Below, piece after piece: positions 28,500 through 37,241 of a stretch of 55,394 nt of DNA. Every line of letters begins with the position of its first letter. Position 1 is the stretch's first letter. The position numbers and the translations under genes are program-made. The stretch is from contig JAFMCB010000006.1 in NCBI GenBank assembly GCA_017858095.1, positions 1 to 55,394 of the forward strand. The letters run 5' to 3'. The notes under the pieces were generated by a model. That model did not search any database. It worked only from the letters and a program-made list of their open reading frames with translations, and was not told where the DNA came from. Origin of the DNA: Methylophilaceae bacterium. Its GTDB lineage: Bacteria > Pseudomonadota > Gammaproteobacteria > Burkholderiales > Methylophilaceae.

Positions 28500-29217
28500 C
28501 TTTTTTTAGCCTATATTCTTTGAACTGATCAACGTCTTGAGCTAAAAAAAAGGGATTTGTTTTTAACTCGTCTTCTATAGATGATGGCAGGGTTAATGAT
28601 AGATCCTTACATGCTTCATAACGCTCATGTATAAGTTTGTTGTTCTTGCAGACAGTCATGGCAAATTTTATATTGTTAAGCGTATACTCATGTGCACAAA
28701 AAACTTTCGTTGCGGGGTGAAGTCTTTTTAATTTTTTTAATGAAGAATACATTTGTTCATAGGTCCCCTCAAACAGGCGACCACATCCACAAGCAAATAA
28801 TGTATCGCCACAAAATAAATTTTTTTCATCAAGATAGACAATGTGATCAAGGGTATGACCAGGAGTTTCTAATACAGAATAATGAAGATTGATTCTCTCA
28901 ATTAAAAAACTATCTCCATCTTTAACAGCCGTAAATGGGAAATCAAGGTTAGAATTTTTTGGTGCAAAAATTTGTATATCAGGAAAGGTATGCAATAGCT
29001 CTTTGACCCCTCCGATGTGGTCATGATGTTTATGGGTAATCATGATAGCGCAGAGCGTCACCTGCTTTGCTTTAATAAAATCGAATACAGGCTTAGCCTC
29101 GCCAGGGTCTACAACCACCAGAAGCTGTTTATTAGAGATTGCCCAGATATAATTATCTTGGAAGGCTCTAATTGGTTCGATTTTAGCTATTAAATTGCTT
29201 GAATGTTCTATAATCAT
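28489..29217 (-). CDS. gloB: Hydroxyacylglutathione hydrolase (glyoxalase II)
   Basis: 242 residues, a metallo-beta-lactamase fold. The metal motif is TH-x-HHDH (His62, His64, Asp66, His67) in ITHKHHDHIGG, followed by ETPGHTLDHIVYL and the CGDTLFACGCGRLFEGT block typical of GloB. It hydrolyses S-lactoylglutathione to lactate and glutathione. The protein begins about nine residues before the usual start, but no later Met offers an alternative. It heads the minus-strand run to fabI. Confidence 0.92.
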   Translation of the reverse strand: MIIEHSSNLIAKIEPIRAFQDNYIWAISNKQLLVVVDPGEAKPVFDFIKAKQVTLCAIMITHKHHDHIGGVKELLHTFPDIQIFAPKNSNLDFPFTAVKDGDSFLIERINLHYSVLETPGHTLDHIVYLDEKNLFCGDTLFACGCGRLFEGTYEQMYSSLKKLKRLHPATKVFCAHEYTLNNIKFAMTVCKNNKLIHERYEACKDLSLTLPSSIEDELKTNPFFLAQDVDQFKEYRLKKDAF

Positions 29218-29261
29218 TGAGTATTAAAGTTTACTATGAAAACAGCTGATATTTTTAATTT

Positions 29262-29930
29262 ATGACATGGTTCAATTCAACTGCTGGAAAATCACTCCTT
29301 GAGCTTGAGGCGTCAATAGTTCAATCCTTTCTGGAAGAGAAGTTTGGCTATTATGCATTGCAAATTAATTTTCCTGAATTTAATTTTTTAAGCACGTCAC
29401 GTATTAAAAATCATTTATTTAGCGATGGTAATAGAAAAAATATTGATTTTCTGGTTGAGGCATTACCTTTTGATAGTGACAGCCTTGACCTTGTTGTTTG
29501 CCCCCATCTTTTGGAACAGATCAAAGACAAGCAGCAATTTTTTGATGAACTCTACCGTATTGTTATTCCTAATGGTTATTGTTTGCTATGGTCTTTTAAT
29601 CCATTTAGTTTTGCAGGTATTCGACATTCTGTTGGTTTTGATAATAATTTTCCCTGGAATAGCAATTTTATGTCCTCAAGTTTTTGTCAGCAATTACTTA
29701 AGAGTAGAGGTTTTGTCATTGAGGAAGCAAAGATTTTTAATTACCAGCCTATTTTTTTTGATGATAAAGATTTTTATTCGCCATTTTTTGAATCTATTGG
29801 CGATCGCTGGTTTCCTTTGTTAGGAAATGTATACTGTATTTTGGCAAGGAAGGATGTGCCAGGCATGACTCCAATTAAACCAAAATGGAAAAAAGAAAAG
29901 AGCACGCGTGCTGTGACAAATAAAACATGA
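29262..29930 (+). CDS. SAM-dependent methyltransferase (Methyltransf_11 type), target unknown
   Basis: 222 residues. The fold is class I, but the glycine-rich SAM motif is degenerate here. The acidic motif LPFDSDSLDLVVCPHLLEQ and the PNGYCLLWSFNPFS strand are recognisable. In Betaproteobacteria a gene of this kind commonly lies between divergent gloB and rnhA, as here. Its substrate is not known to me. It overlaps rnhA by 4 bp. Confidence 0.75.
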   Translation: MTWFNSTAGKSLLELEASIVQSFLEEKFGYYALQINFPEFNFLSTSRIKNHLFSDGNRKNIDFLVEALPFDSDSLDLVVCPHLLEQIKDKQQFFDELYRIVIPNGYCLLWSFNPFSFAGIRHSVGFDNNFPWNSNFMSSSFCQQLLKSRGFVIEEAKIFNYQPIFFDDKDFYSPFFESIGDRWFPLLGNVYCILARKDVPGMTPIKPKWKKEKSTRAVTNKT

Positions 29931-30355
29931 TTAGAATTTATACAGATGGAGCATGCAAAGGTAATCCAGGCAATGGGGGCTGGGGAGCATTAATTCTGCA
30001 TGAAAAAGAAGCAATTGAGATTTTTGGCGGAGAGACAGAAACCACCAATAATCGCATGGAACTGACTGCGGTGATTAAGGCGCTGGAAAAGATTCAGGGA
30101 CAAGAGGGTGAGATTGAGGTCTATACAGACTCCACATATGTGCAAAAAGGCATTTCTGAGTGGATCATTAATTGGAAAAGGAATAGTTGGAAATCGAGCA
30201 GTAAAAAACCTGTGAAGAACCAAGACCTATGGATTCGCTTGGATCAACTTAAGCAGCAGAAGACTATTGAATGGAAATGGGTTAAGGGACATGCTGGGCA
30301 TCCAGAAAATGAGCGAGCAGATATTCTTGCGAATAAAGGCGTCGAATCAATCTAA
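29927..30355 (+). CDS. rnhA: Ribonuclease HI
   Basis: 142 residues. The active-site acids are Asp7 (IYTDGACKGNPG), Glu45 (NNRMELTAV), Asp68 (VYTDSTYV) and Asp132 (NERADILA). It removes the RNA strand of RNA/DNA hybrids. It overlaps the methyltransferase by 4 bp and dnaQ by 1 bp; rnhA-dnaQ adjacency is widespread in Proteobacteria. Confidence 0.96.
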   Translation: MIRIYTDGACKGNPGNGGWGALILHEKEAIEIFGGETETTNNRMELTAVIKALEKIQGQEGEIEVYTDSTYVQKGISEWIINWKRNSWKSSSKKPVKNQDLWIRLDQLKQQKTIEWKWVKGHAGHPENERADILANKGVESI

Positions 30356-31023
30356 TGGCAAAGCAAATATTCTTAGATACAGAGACCACCGGGCTTGATC
30401 CAAAACAGGGGCATCGCATCATTGAAATTGCCGCCATAGAATTTAATAACCGCCAACCGACTAATCGTCGATTTCATTCCTACATTAACCCAGAACGAGA
30501 CATTGACCCAGCGGCGGAGGAGGTGCATGGATTATCGATTGATTTTTTACAGGACAAACCACTTTTTAAAGATGTGGTTAATGACTTCCTCGCTTTTGTG
30601 CAGAATTCTGAGGTAGTAATTCACAATGCACCATTCGATGTAGGTTTTATTAATGCCGAGCTAGGTCGGTTAGGGTTAGATAAATTTGAAGAAAACACCA
30701 TCACCATCACTGATTCGTTGAAATTTGCAAAGGAAATTCGACCTGGACAACGCAACAGTCTTGATGCCTTATGTAAAGCTTTTGATATAGATAATTCATC
30801 CCGAACATTGCATGGCGCATTACTGGACGCACAGCTCCTTGGCGAAGTTTTTATTGGTATGACTCGAGGGCAAGAAGCCATTTCGATTGATTTTGTTGAG
30901 GATGATAATCACCAAGTCTTTAAAAAAGTTGACCTATCAAAGTTACAGGTTATACAATTATTGCCAGAGGATATCGACAATCATACCGCTTACATTAAAA
31001 AGCATGATTTAACAGATTGGTGA
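30355..31023 (+). CDS. dnaQ: DNA polymerase III epsilon subunit (proofreading exonuclease)
   Basis: 222 residues, a DEDDh exonuclease: Asp8 and Glu10 (FLDTETTGLD), Asp95 (HNAPFDVGFIN), and His153 with Asp158 (LHGALLDAQ). The C-terminal part after about 185 would bind the alpha subunit. It removes misincorporated nucleotides during replication. Confidence 0.95.
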   Translation: MAKQIFLDTETTGLDPKQGHRIIEIAAIEFNNRQPTNRRFHSYINPERDIDPAAEEVHGLSIDFLQDKPLFKDVVNDFLAFVQNSEVVIHNAPFDVGFINAELGRLGLDKFEENTITITDSLKFAKEIRPGQRNSLDALCKAFDIDNSSRTLHGALLDAQLLGEVFIGMTRGQEAISIDFVEDDNHQVFKKVDLSKLQVIQLLPEDIDNHTAYIKKHDLTDW

Positions 31024-31030
31024 TAAATTT

Positions 31031-31468
31031 TTAGAAAGCCTCTGCCCAATTGTTTGGGGTTTCATAGAGCCTAACTTTGATAGGCTTAATCTTATTTGCA
31101 AATTTCTCCACAAATTTTTCTTTCAATATCTGTAAGGCTATTTCTGCCATATTTTCAGCGGTTGGCACTTTAGGAAAAATTACCGTCTTATGATTTTTTA
31201 GGCTGCCTAAAAACTGAATAACAACATCATCTTTTTCATAAACAATAAAGGCATGATCCCACGGCTCAATAATTGTCTCTTTGATTAATTCCTTCGCGTC
31301 TTTAAAATCTATTACCATGCCAAAGTCTGATTTATCCTCCTCTTCAATAATTTCCCCACGCACAGTCACCTCAATTGCATAGCGGTGGCCATGCAAATTC
31401 TTGCAACTACTCTTATGGCTGGGGATACGGTGCCCAGCATCAAACTCCATTCGTGTAGTGATTTCCAT
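31031..31468 (-). CDS. queD: 6-carboxy-5,6,7,8-tetrahydropterin synthase
   Basis: 145 residues. Zinc ligands His13, His26 and His28 and catalytic Cys22 lie in AGHRIPSHKSSCKNLHGH. MVIDFKDAKELIKE and ENMAEIALQIL are family blocks. It converts dihydroneopterin triphosphate to the precursor of preQ1 and queuosine. queG, the last step, is at 40915-41973. The gene is 2 bp after the M48 protease and faces dnaQ with a 7-bp gap. Confidence 0.93.
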   Translation of the reverse strand: MEITTRMEFDAGHRIPSHKSSCKNLHGHRYAIEVTVRGEIIEEEDKSDFGMVIDFKDAKELIKETIIEPWDHAFIVYEKDDVVIQFLGSLKNHKTVIFPKVPTAENMAEIALQILKEKFVEKFANKIKPIKVRLYETPNNWAEAF

Positions 31469-31470
31469 GT

Positions 31471-32712
31471 CTAAAGTTTATCAATTGCTTGAATACGAAG
31501 CAGTGCAGGTGGATGTGAATCATAAAAGCTCGAATGCAAAGGATCGGGCGTTAGTGTAGAGGCATTGTCTCGGTAAAGCTTCACTAACGATTGTTTCAGA
31601 TCAGCAGCCTTTGAGAATTTACAGGCATATTGATCCGCCTCGAATTCATTTAATCGCGAATAATAGGCCATGACCGGTCGAATAAAGAAGACAAATAAAG
31701 GCGAGACCAGTAAAAATAAAAGTAGGGCATTAGCATCGGTCATGCCAGAGACGCCTAAACCCTCATAAAACCATGGACTTTCTTTTAACAGGCCAAGCAC
31801 ATACAAGCCAACAAAACTGACGATAAACATCAAAATAATCCGCTTTTTAACATGATTGTGATGGAAGTGGCCTAGTTCATGGGCTAGAACCGCCTCAATC
31901 TCTTTACCAGTTAACTTTTCAAGCAGCGTGTCGAAGAAAACTATACGTTTTGATTTGCCAAATCCGGTGAAATAAGCGTTACCATGATTGCTTCTTAAAG
32001 AACCATTCATGACAAAGAGGCCATTTGATTCAAACCCACATTTTTTTAATAACCTCTCAATTTGTTTCACCAGTGTTGTATTTTTCATGGGTTCAAATTT
32101 GTTAAACAGCGGTGCAATGAATATTGGGTAGACCGCTAACATAATAAAATTAAATGCACTAATAAATACCCATAGCCATAGCCACCATAATTCACCAAGG
32201 TTACCTATGATCCACAGTGAAAAATACAATACAGGCAAACCAATTATCAACGCCAGAATTGATTGTTTAATTAGGTCAGAAATAAAGATCAGCAGGGTCA
32301 TACGATTAAAACCAAATTTTTCATCAATCACAAAAGTTTTGTAGAGCCCTAACGGCATCTCAACAATTGAAGACAGCACCATGACACTAATAATTAGGAA
32401 TGAACCTGCTATGATTGGCGAAAATGAATAATGTGTAAGGTACTGATTTAGCCATTCAATGCCGCCGCCAATAGTAATGAAATAGAGGAAGATTGCTTCA
32501 ATAATTAATCCAAATACATTTAGCTTTGATTTTGCCACCGTGTAATCTGCTGCTTTTTGATGATCCTTGATTTTAATAATATCTTTAAATGGCGAGGGGA
32601 CATTTCCACGATGATTGGTTACATGCGCAATGTGCCTTCGTGCCAGCCAAATTTGTGTGAGGGCGGTAAAGATAATTAAGCCGATGATTAGGTAGTTGAA
32701 TGTTAATGCCAT
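31471..32712 (-). CDS. M48-family membrane metalloprotease (Ste24-like)
   Basis: 413 residues from the ATG at 32712. A TTG four codons earlier (32724) lacks support, while GAAGA lies at normal ribosome-site distance from the ATG. Several membrane segments precede a zinc site HELGH in VLAHELGHFHHNH, with the third-ligand region NEFEADQYACK near residue 350. The N-terminal CAAX_protease_1 type domain marks it as Ste24-like rather than HtpX. Substrates in bacteria are largely unknown; membrane-protein quality control is a fair guess. Confidence 0.88.
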   Translation of the reverse strand: MALTFNYLIIGLIIFTALTQIWLARRHIAHVTNHRGNVPSPFKDIIKIKDHQKAADYTVAKSKLNVFGLIIEAIFLYFITIGGGIEWLNQYLTHYSFSPIIAGSFLIISVMVLSSIVEMPLGLYKTFVIDEKFGFNRMTLLIFISDLIKQSILALIIGLPVLYFSLWIIGNLGELWWLWLWVFISAFNFIMLAVYPIFIAPLFNKFEPMKNTTLVKQIERLLKKCGFESNGLFVMNGSLRSNHGNAYFTGFGKSKRIVFFDTLLEKLTGKEIEAVLAHELGHFHHNHVKKRIILMFIVSFVGLYVLGLLKESPWFYEGLGVSGMTDANALLLFLLVSPLFVFFIRPVMAYYSRLNEFEADQYACKFSKAADLKQSLVKLYRDNASTLTPDPLHSSFYDSHPPALLRIQAIDKL

Positions 32713-32727
32713 ATAATTCTTCAAGAT

Positions 32728-32780
32728 TTAAAAAGTATGTATTTTGAAGCAAAAAGGCCTCTAGAGTAAGTACTTTTTAA
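32728..32780. repeat. 10-bp inverted repeat between M48 protease gene and orn
   Basis: TTAAAAAGTA (32728-32737) and TACTTTTTAA (32771-32780) are perfect inverted copies 33 bp apart, filling the short divergent spacer. They could be binding sites or chance in AT-rich DNA. Confidence 0.35.
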
Positions 32781-32810
32781 TCTTTTTAAGCAAAGATAAT
32801 GGAAATCATG

Positions 32811-33356
32811 ATGAGCAAGAATGACAATAATCTAATTTGGTTAGATATGGAAATGAGTGGCCTTGATGTTGAGCGCGACAAAATTCTAGAGATCGCAGTA
32901 GTCGTAACTGACCCACTGCTCAATACTTTGGCTGAGGGACCTGTATTAGTTATTCATCAGGACAGTAAAGTCTTAGAATCGATGGATAGTTGGAATACGG
33001 CAACGCATGGCAAGTCAGGGCTTATCGAGAGGGTAAAAAACTCAAAATTATCAGAGTCGATGGCAACCAATCAATTAATTGATTTTTTAAAAAAACATGT
33101 TGGCAAAGGAAAATCGCCGATGTGTGGCAACTCAATCTGCCAAGACAGACGCTTTATGGCGAAACACATGCCTGACCTTGAATCATACTTTCACTACCGA
33201 AATCTAGACGTCAGCGTGTTTAAAGAGCTTGCCAAACGCTGGAAACCGAACTTAATAGAAGGCTTTAAAAAAAGTGGTAAGCATGAGGCGCTAGCAGATA
33301 TATTAGAGTCTATTGAAGAGTTAAAGTATTATCGCGAACATTTTTTAAAGTTATGA
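32811..33356 (+). CDS. orn: Oligoribonuclease
   Basis: 181 residues from [19 protein letters not shown]. The frame also has Met codons at 32799 and 32808, but GGA at 32801-32803 fits the 32811 start best, and the resulting N-terminus matches Escherichia coli Orn. The DEDDh exonuclease residues are Asp/Glu in LDMEMSGLD and the later [14 protein letters not shown] block. It degrades 2-5 nt RNAs, including pGpG. It overlaps crcB by 4 bp. Confidence 0.94.
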   Translation: MSKNDNNLIWLDMEMSGLDVERDKILEIAVVVTDPLLNTLAEGPVLVIHQDSKVLESMDSWNTATHGKSGLIERVKNSKLSESMATNQLIDFLKKHVGKGKSPMCGNSICQDRRFMAKHMPDLESYFHYRNLDVSVFKELAKRWKPNLIEGFKKSGKHEALADILESIEELKYYREHFLKL

Positions 33357-33748
33357 CCCTACCTGTATCACAATTTTTATTATTGGGTTTTGCTGCTGCC
33401 TGTGGGGCCTGGTTACGTTATTTTACCGGTCTTTTTATGCACGTTTTATTTCCAACCTTACCAATGGGCACGTTAGTTGTTAATTTGGTTGGGGGCTTTT
33501 TAATGGGAATGTCTATCGCTTATTTTGAGAGTATTTCTTCAGCTTCTGAGGATATGCGATTAATTATCAATGTTGGTTTGCTCGGTGGCTTGACGACATA
33601 TTCAGCTTACACCGCCGAAATATTCAATTTTATTGATAAAGGCGCAATCATGCATGCACTGTTCTTCGCTGCTGCACACATTATTGGCGCCTTAATTCTA
33701 TGTTTTATCGGGTTTTACTTACTTAATCTTTTTTTACAGTCTTCTTAG
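33353..33748 (+). CDS. crcB: Fluoride efflux channel CrcB/Fluc
   Basis: 131 residues, four membrane helices. The family blocks [29 protein letters not shown] and [15 protein letters not shown] are in order. Fluc proteins are dual-topology dimers that let fluoride leave the cell. No fluoride riboswitch can precede it because it overlaps orn. Its last 26 bp overlap the end of rne on the other strand. Confidence 0.93.
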   Translation: MTLPVSQFLLLGFAAACGAWLRYFTGLFMHVLFPTLPMGTLVVNLVGGFLMGMSIAYFESISSASEDMRLIINVGLLGGLTTYSAYTAEIFNFIDKGAIMHALFFAAAHIIGALILCFIGFYLLNLFLQSS

Positions 33749-35945
33749 CCGGCGTTTTTTTTAGCGCCTTTGGTTTTTTTGGTGCAATAGATTTCTTCGT
33801 ACCCTTTGTTTCAACTAACTCAATTTGGCCACCATCGTCAGATGCTTTTTCTTTATTCTGCCAAGACGCTTTTTTGCGGGACTTGGGTTTATTGTCGGTT
33901 GGTACTTCCTCTACCTTAATTGCTTTTTTCGTTTCGATTAGCTCGATACCGGCTTTATTAAGGTCAAGCTTGGGTAACTTCGCAGAGCGACGTCGAGCAG
34001 GTCTTTTCTTTGTTTCTAAAGCGGAGCTGTTATTTTTATCTAACTCAATTGGCTTGTTGACAATGCTTTCGTCTGCAGTTTTAGGGGCTATCGTTTCTGC
34101 TGAGTCATTATTTTCCTGTTTCAACTGATTATTTTGATTAGTTGATTCATGACGGGGGTCGCGTTGATTGCGTTTTTTAAAGTTTGATCTTCGATTACGT
34201 GGACGGTTCTCACGATTCGGGCGCGCATCTTTTTCTTCTGTTTCATTAGTAACAGATTCTTGTTCTTCATCTACCTGGGTTGTTTGAACCTCATCGATTG
34301 GTGTAATAAGATTTTTAAAGAATCCAAAAATAGATTTATTGGATTTATTTTTTTTATTTTTTGACTCTGGAACAATAGCTTTCACAACCGGTTGAAGCCT
34401 TTCTTCTTCGCCCTCATTAGTTTCATTAAAGGCCTCTTCTTTTGGAGGCTCAATTGCAGTGTAACTTACCTTGCCTGCTTTTTTAGTAGAGCGATTGAGT
34501 TCAAACTTTGGAATTTCAAAATAACGATTTGGAATAATCACAATATCGTTGTTGTATTTCTCTTCCATCTCATTAATGGCTTTTCGTTTTTCATTGAGTA
34601 TTAATGTCGCGACTTCAACGGGCATTTGTACAGATATCACCTGCTCCTCATCTTTTGAAGCTTCCTCTTGAATTAATCGTAAAATATATAACGCAGTTGA
34701 CTGTATGTCTCTGACACGACCCGTACCATTGCAACGTGGACATACACCATTGATGGATTCACCAAGACTCGGTCTTAGGCGTTGCCTAGACAACTCAAGT
34801 AAACCGAATCTCGAGATGCGCCCAAGTTGTATTCTTGCCTTATCTTGTCGAATGGCATCACGAAGCTGATTTTCTACCTCACGTTGATTTTTTTGATTTT
34901 CCATATCGATGAAGTCAATTACCACAAGTCCGCCAATATCGCGCAGCCTTAGTTGTTTTGCTAATTCGTTCGCCGCCTCAACATTGGTATTAAACGCTGT
35001 ATTTTCAATATCCCTTCCGCGTGTTGAGCGACTGGAGTTTACGTCAACAGATACCAATGCTTCCGTGTGATCAATGACAATAGATCCTCCGGACGGAAGT
35101 TGCACTTCACGCAAAAACGCTGATTCAATTTGATTTTCAATATTAAATTTAGAGAATAGGGACGTATCTTCATCATAGAGCTTAATTCTTGCCGCATAAT
35201 CTGGCATTACATGGCTCATGAATTGATGCGCTTGATCGTAGATAGATTGTTTATCTATTAATATTTCTTCGATATCAGAATGGAAGTAATCACGAATAGC
35301 ACGGATCACCAAATTACTCTCTTGGTAGATAAGAAAAGAACCATCTTGCGCGTTGGCTGCTGCCTCGATAGCTTTCCATAATTGAGCTAAATAATCGAGA
35401 TCCCATTGAATCTGTTCGACTGAAGCGCCAATCCCTGCAGTTCGACCAATAACGCTCATGCCTTTATTAACTTTTAATTGGGATAATACCTCTTTGAATT
35501 GTGTTCTCTCATCACCCTCAATACGGCGCGAAATACCACCACCATCGTTATTATTTGGCATCAGAACAATATAGCGACCGGCAAGTGATAAATAGCTAGT
35601 TAGGGCCGCGCCTTTGTTACCACGTTCATCTTTGGCAACTTGAACAATTATTTCTTGCCCTTCTTTAATTACATCTTTAATCCCAACATCTTTTTTGCGA
35701 CTCTTTTTAGAATAATATTCCGGGGCTATTTCCTTAAACGGAAGGAAACCATGACGCTCGACACCGTAATTAACAAAAGCGGCTTCGAGGGAAGGTTCAA
35801 CACGGGTGACAACTGCTTTGTAAATATTGCTTTTTCGTTGTTCTCGATTTCCGCGTTCAAAATCAAGATCTTCTAACTTGTTATCGTTTACAATCGCAAC
35901 ACGCAACTCTTCTGATTGAGTTGCATTAAACAACATTCTTTTCAT
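33723..35945 (-). CDS. rne: Ribonuclease E
   Basis: 740 residues. S1 domain (about 37-120), then the DNase I-like catalytic part with Asp301 (SVDVNSSRSTRG) and Asp344 (VVIDFIDMEN), and the zinc-link Cys402/Cys405 in CPRCNGTGR. The C-terminal 240 residues are a charged, low-complexity scaffold with an Arg-rich patch (RPRNRRSNFKKRNQR) and a Lys/Ala-rich end. This fits degradosome RNase E rather than the shorter RNase G. It starts rRNA processing and mRNA decay. A leader hairpin at 36005-36049 may serve autoregulation. Confidence 0.95.
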   Translation of the reverse strand: MKRMLFNATQSEELRVAIVNDNKLEDLDFERGNREQRKSNIYKAVVTRVEPSLEAAFVNYGVERHGFLPFKEIAPEYYSKKSRKKDVGIKDVIKEGQEIIVQVAKDERGNKGAALTSYLSLAGRYIVLMPNNNDGGGISRRIEGDERTQFKEVLSQLKVNKGMSVIGRTAGIGASVEQIQWDLDYLAQLWKAIEAAANAQDGSFLIYQESNLVIRAIRDYFHSDIEEILIDKQSIYDQAHQFMSHVMPDYAARIKLYDEDTSLFSKFNIENQIESAFLREVQLPSGGSIVIDHTEALVSVDVNSSRSTRGRDIENTAFNTNVEAANELAKQLRLRDIGGLVVIDFIDMENQKNQREVENQLRDAIRQDKARIQLGRISRFGLLELSRQRLRPSLGESINGVCPRCNGTGRVRDIQSTALYILRLIQEEASKDEEQVISVQMPVEVATLILNEKRKAINEMEEKYNNDIVIIPNRYFEIPKFELNRSTKKAGKVSYTAIEPPKEEAFNETNEGEEERLQPVVKAIVPESKNKKNKSNKSIFGFFKNLITPIDEVQTTQVDEEQESVTNETEEKDARPNRENRPRNRRSNFKKRNQRDPRHESTNQNNQLKQENNDSAETIAPKTADESIVNKPIELDKNNSSALETKKRPARRRSAKLPKLDLNKAGIELIETKKAIKVEEVPTDNKPKSRKKASWQNKEKASDDGGQIELVETKGTKKSIAPKKPKALKKTPAKKTVKKD

Positions 35946-36004
35946 TACCTTATCTCCAATTTCATGAAGATTTCGATAAAGAATTAACTAAATTGTATAG
36001 GTAC

Positions 36005-36049
36005 TATCAGGCGTACTAAGCGCTTCACTTAGTATCACCGCGTTTGATA
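36005..36049 (-). ncRNA. Candidate structured leader of rne mRNA
   Basis: On the rne strand an inner stem (TACTAAG / CTTAGTA, 7 bp, 7-nt loop, 36014-36034) is nested in GCG/CGC and an outer TATCA/TGATA stem (36005-36009 with 36045-36049). It lies 60 nt before the rne ATG, where Escherichia coli rne carries hairpins that bind RNase E for feedback control. The rest of the 339-bp gap (35946-36284) shows no gene; only AT-rich promoter-like sequence toward rluC is seen. Confidence 0.45.
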
Positions 36050-36284
36050 TTTGGTTACGTATTCTTTTACTGTTTTAAAAAAATGGCCCTATTTATTTAT
36101 TAAATTCTTTTATAAAAATCTTTTTTCTATCTGCTTCTTCACAATGGTGAGCAGAACAAACCTTGAATTCTTTAACGTTATGTATAATTCAGAATAATTA
36201 TTCTCTTTGTCTCTAAACCAAAGATATCTGAATAGTTGAAGTATAGGATATAAACGATTAAATGAAAACAAAAAAATTATCAGC

Positions 36285-37241
36285 ATGCTAAAAAAAAATG
36301 TAACATTTGAAACGATAGAAGAGGATAGCGAAGGGCAAAAAATTGATAATTTTTTGCTAAAGATTTTAAAAAATATTCCCAAAAGTCATGTTTACAAGAT
36401 TCTCAGAAGCGGCGAAATTCGCGTCAATAAAAAACGCGTCAAAACGGATTATAAATTAAGCTTAGGGGATACAGTTAGAATTCCCCCCTTGTCCCATTCT
36501 ACTGAAAAAAAATCAGTGACACCGCATGCAACTCAAGTACAAAAACAAAATATACAAGAATGTATTATTTTTGAAGATGACAGTTTAATCGTGTTAAATA
36601 AACCTGCTGGTATTGCCGTTCATGGCGGTAGCGGTATTAGTTTAGGTGTTATCGAGCTCTTTCGGCAACTGCGGCCAGAGGCACGTTTTTTGGAATTGGT
36701 TCATCGAATTGATAAAGAAACTTCGGGCCTATTGTTGATCGCAAAAAAAAGAAGTGTATTGGTTGCTATGCATGCGATTATCCGCTCCAAACGTTTACAT
36801 AAAAAGTATTTAGTTATGGTCATGGGACGCTGGTTTAAAAAACAATTGACCGTGGATTTAGACTTAGTGGAAACAAAAAATAGTGAGGGTCAAAAAAAAG
36901 TTCGTGTGGCTAACCCAGAAAATAATGAAAAAACGAAACAATCGAAATCTGTTTTTTTTCTTAAAAAAACTTTATCAAATTTTAGTTTGCTTGAAGTTAA
37001 ATTAATTACTGGACGCACACATCAAATACGTGTTCATCTGGCACATTTAGGGTTTCCCATTTTGGGCGATGAAAAATATGGTGATTACGAATTAAACAAA
37101 AAATTAAAAGTGAATGGGGCAAAGCGAATGTTTTTACATGCGATGGAACTCGGTTTTGATCATCCTGTATCAAAAGAAAATATTTTATTGACAGCGCCAG
37201 TGCCAAAAGAATTTGCTGAGTTAGAAAGTGGTAATTTATAA
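36285..37241 (+). CDS. rluC: 23S rRNA pseudouridine synthase (RluC type)
   Basis: 318 residues. An S4 RNA-binding domain (about 18-65, IDNFLLKIL and KILRSGEIRVNKKRVK) is followed by the RluA-family catalytic domain with Asp143 in HRIDKETSGLLLIAK and the GRTHQIRVHLAHLGFPILGD block. RluC acts at three positions of 23S rRNA. The rne / rluC divergent arrangement is a classical one, which supports RluC over RluD. gph begins immediately after the stop codon. Confidence 0.92.
   Translation: MLKKNVTFETIEEDSEGQKIDNFLLKILKNIPKSHVYKILRSGEIRVNKKRVKTDYKLSLGDTVRIPPLSHSTEKKSVTPHATQVQKQNIQECIIFEDDSLIVLNKPAGIAVHGGSGISLGVIELFRQLRPEARFLELVHRIDKETSGLLLIAKKRSVLVAMHAIIRSKRLHKKYLVMVMGRWFKKQLTVDLDLVETKNSEGQKKVRVANPENNEKTKQSKSVFFLKKTLSNFSLLEVKLITGRTHQIRVHLAHLGFPILGDEKYGDYELNKKLKVNGAKRMFLHAMELGFDHPVSKENILLTAPVPKEFAELESGNL

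Noticed and set aside
29425-29823. 132-codon frame in another reading frame of the methyltransferase
   Set aside because: Hydrophobic composition comes from T-rich codons; the methyltransferase frame has start, motifs and a 4-bp overlap with rnhA.
33200-33353. Fluoride riboswitch before crcB
   Set aside because: crcB overlaps orn by 4 bp and the preceding DNA is coding; no room for or sign of the motif.
33751-33780. crcB terminator inside rne
   Set aside because: GGCG/CGCC with a 10-nt loop and a broken T-run is too weak (4-bp stem) to list; the T tracts reflect the Lys-rich end of RNase E.
36110-36382. 90-codon minus-strand frame in the rne/rluC gap
   Set aside because: It overlaps the first 98 bp of rluC in antisense, has low-complexity Phe/Ser/Ile content and no ribosome site; rluC is the real gene.
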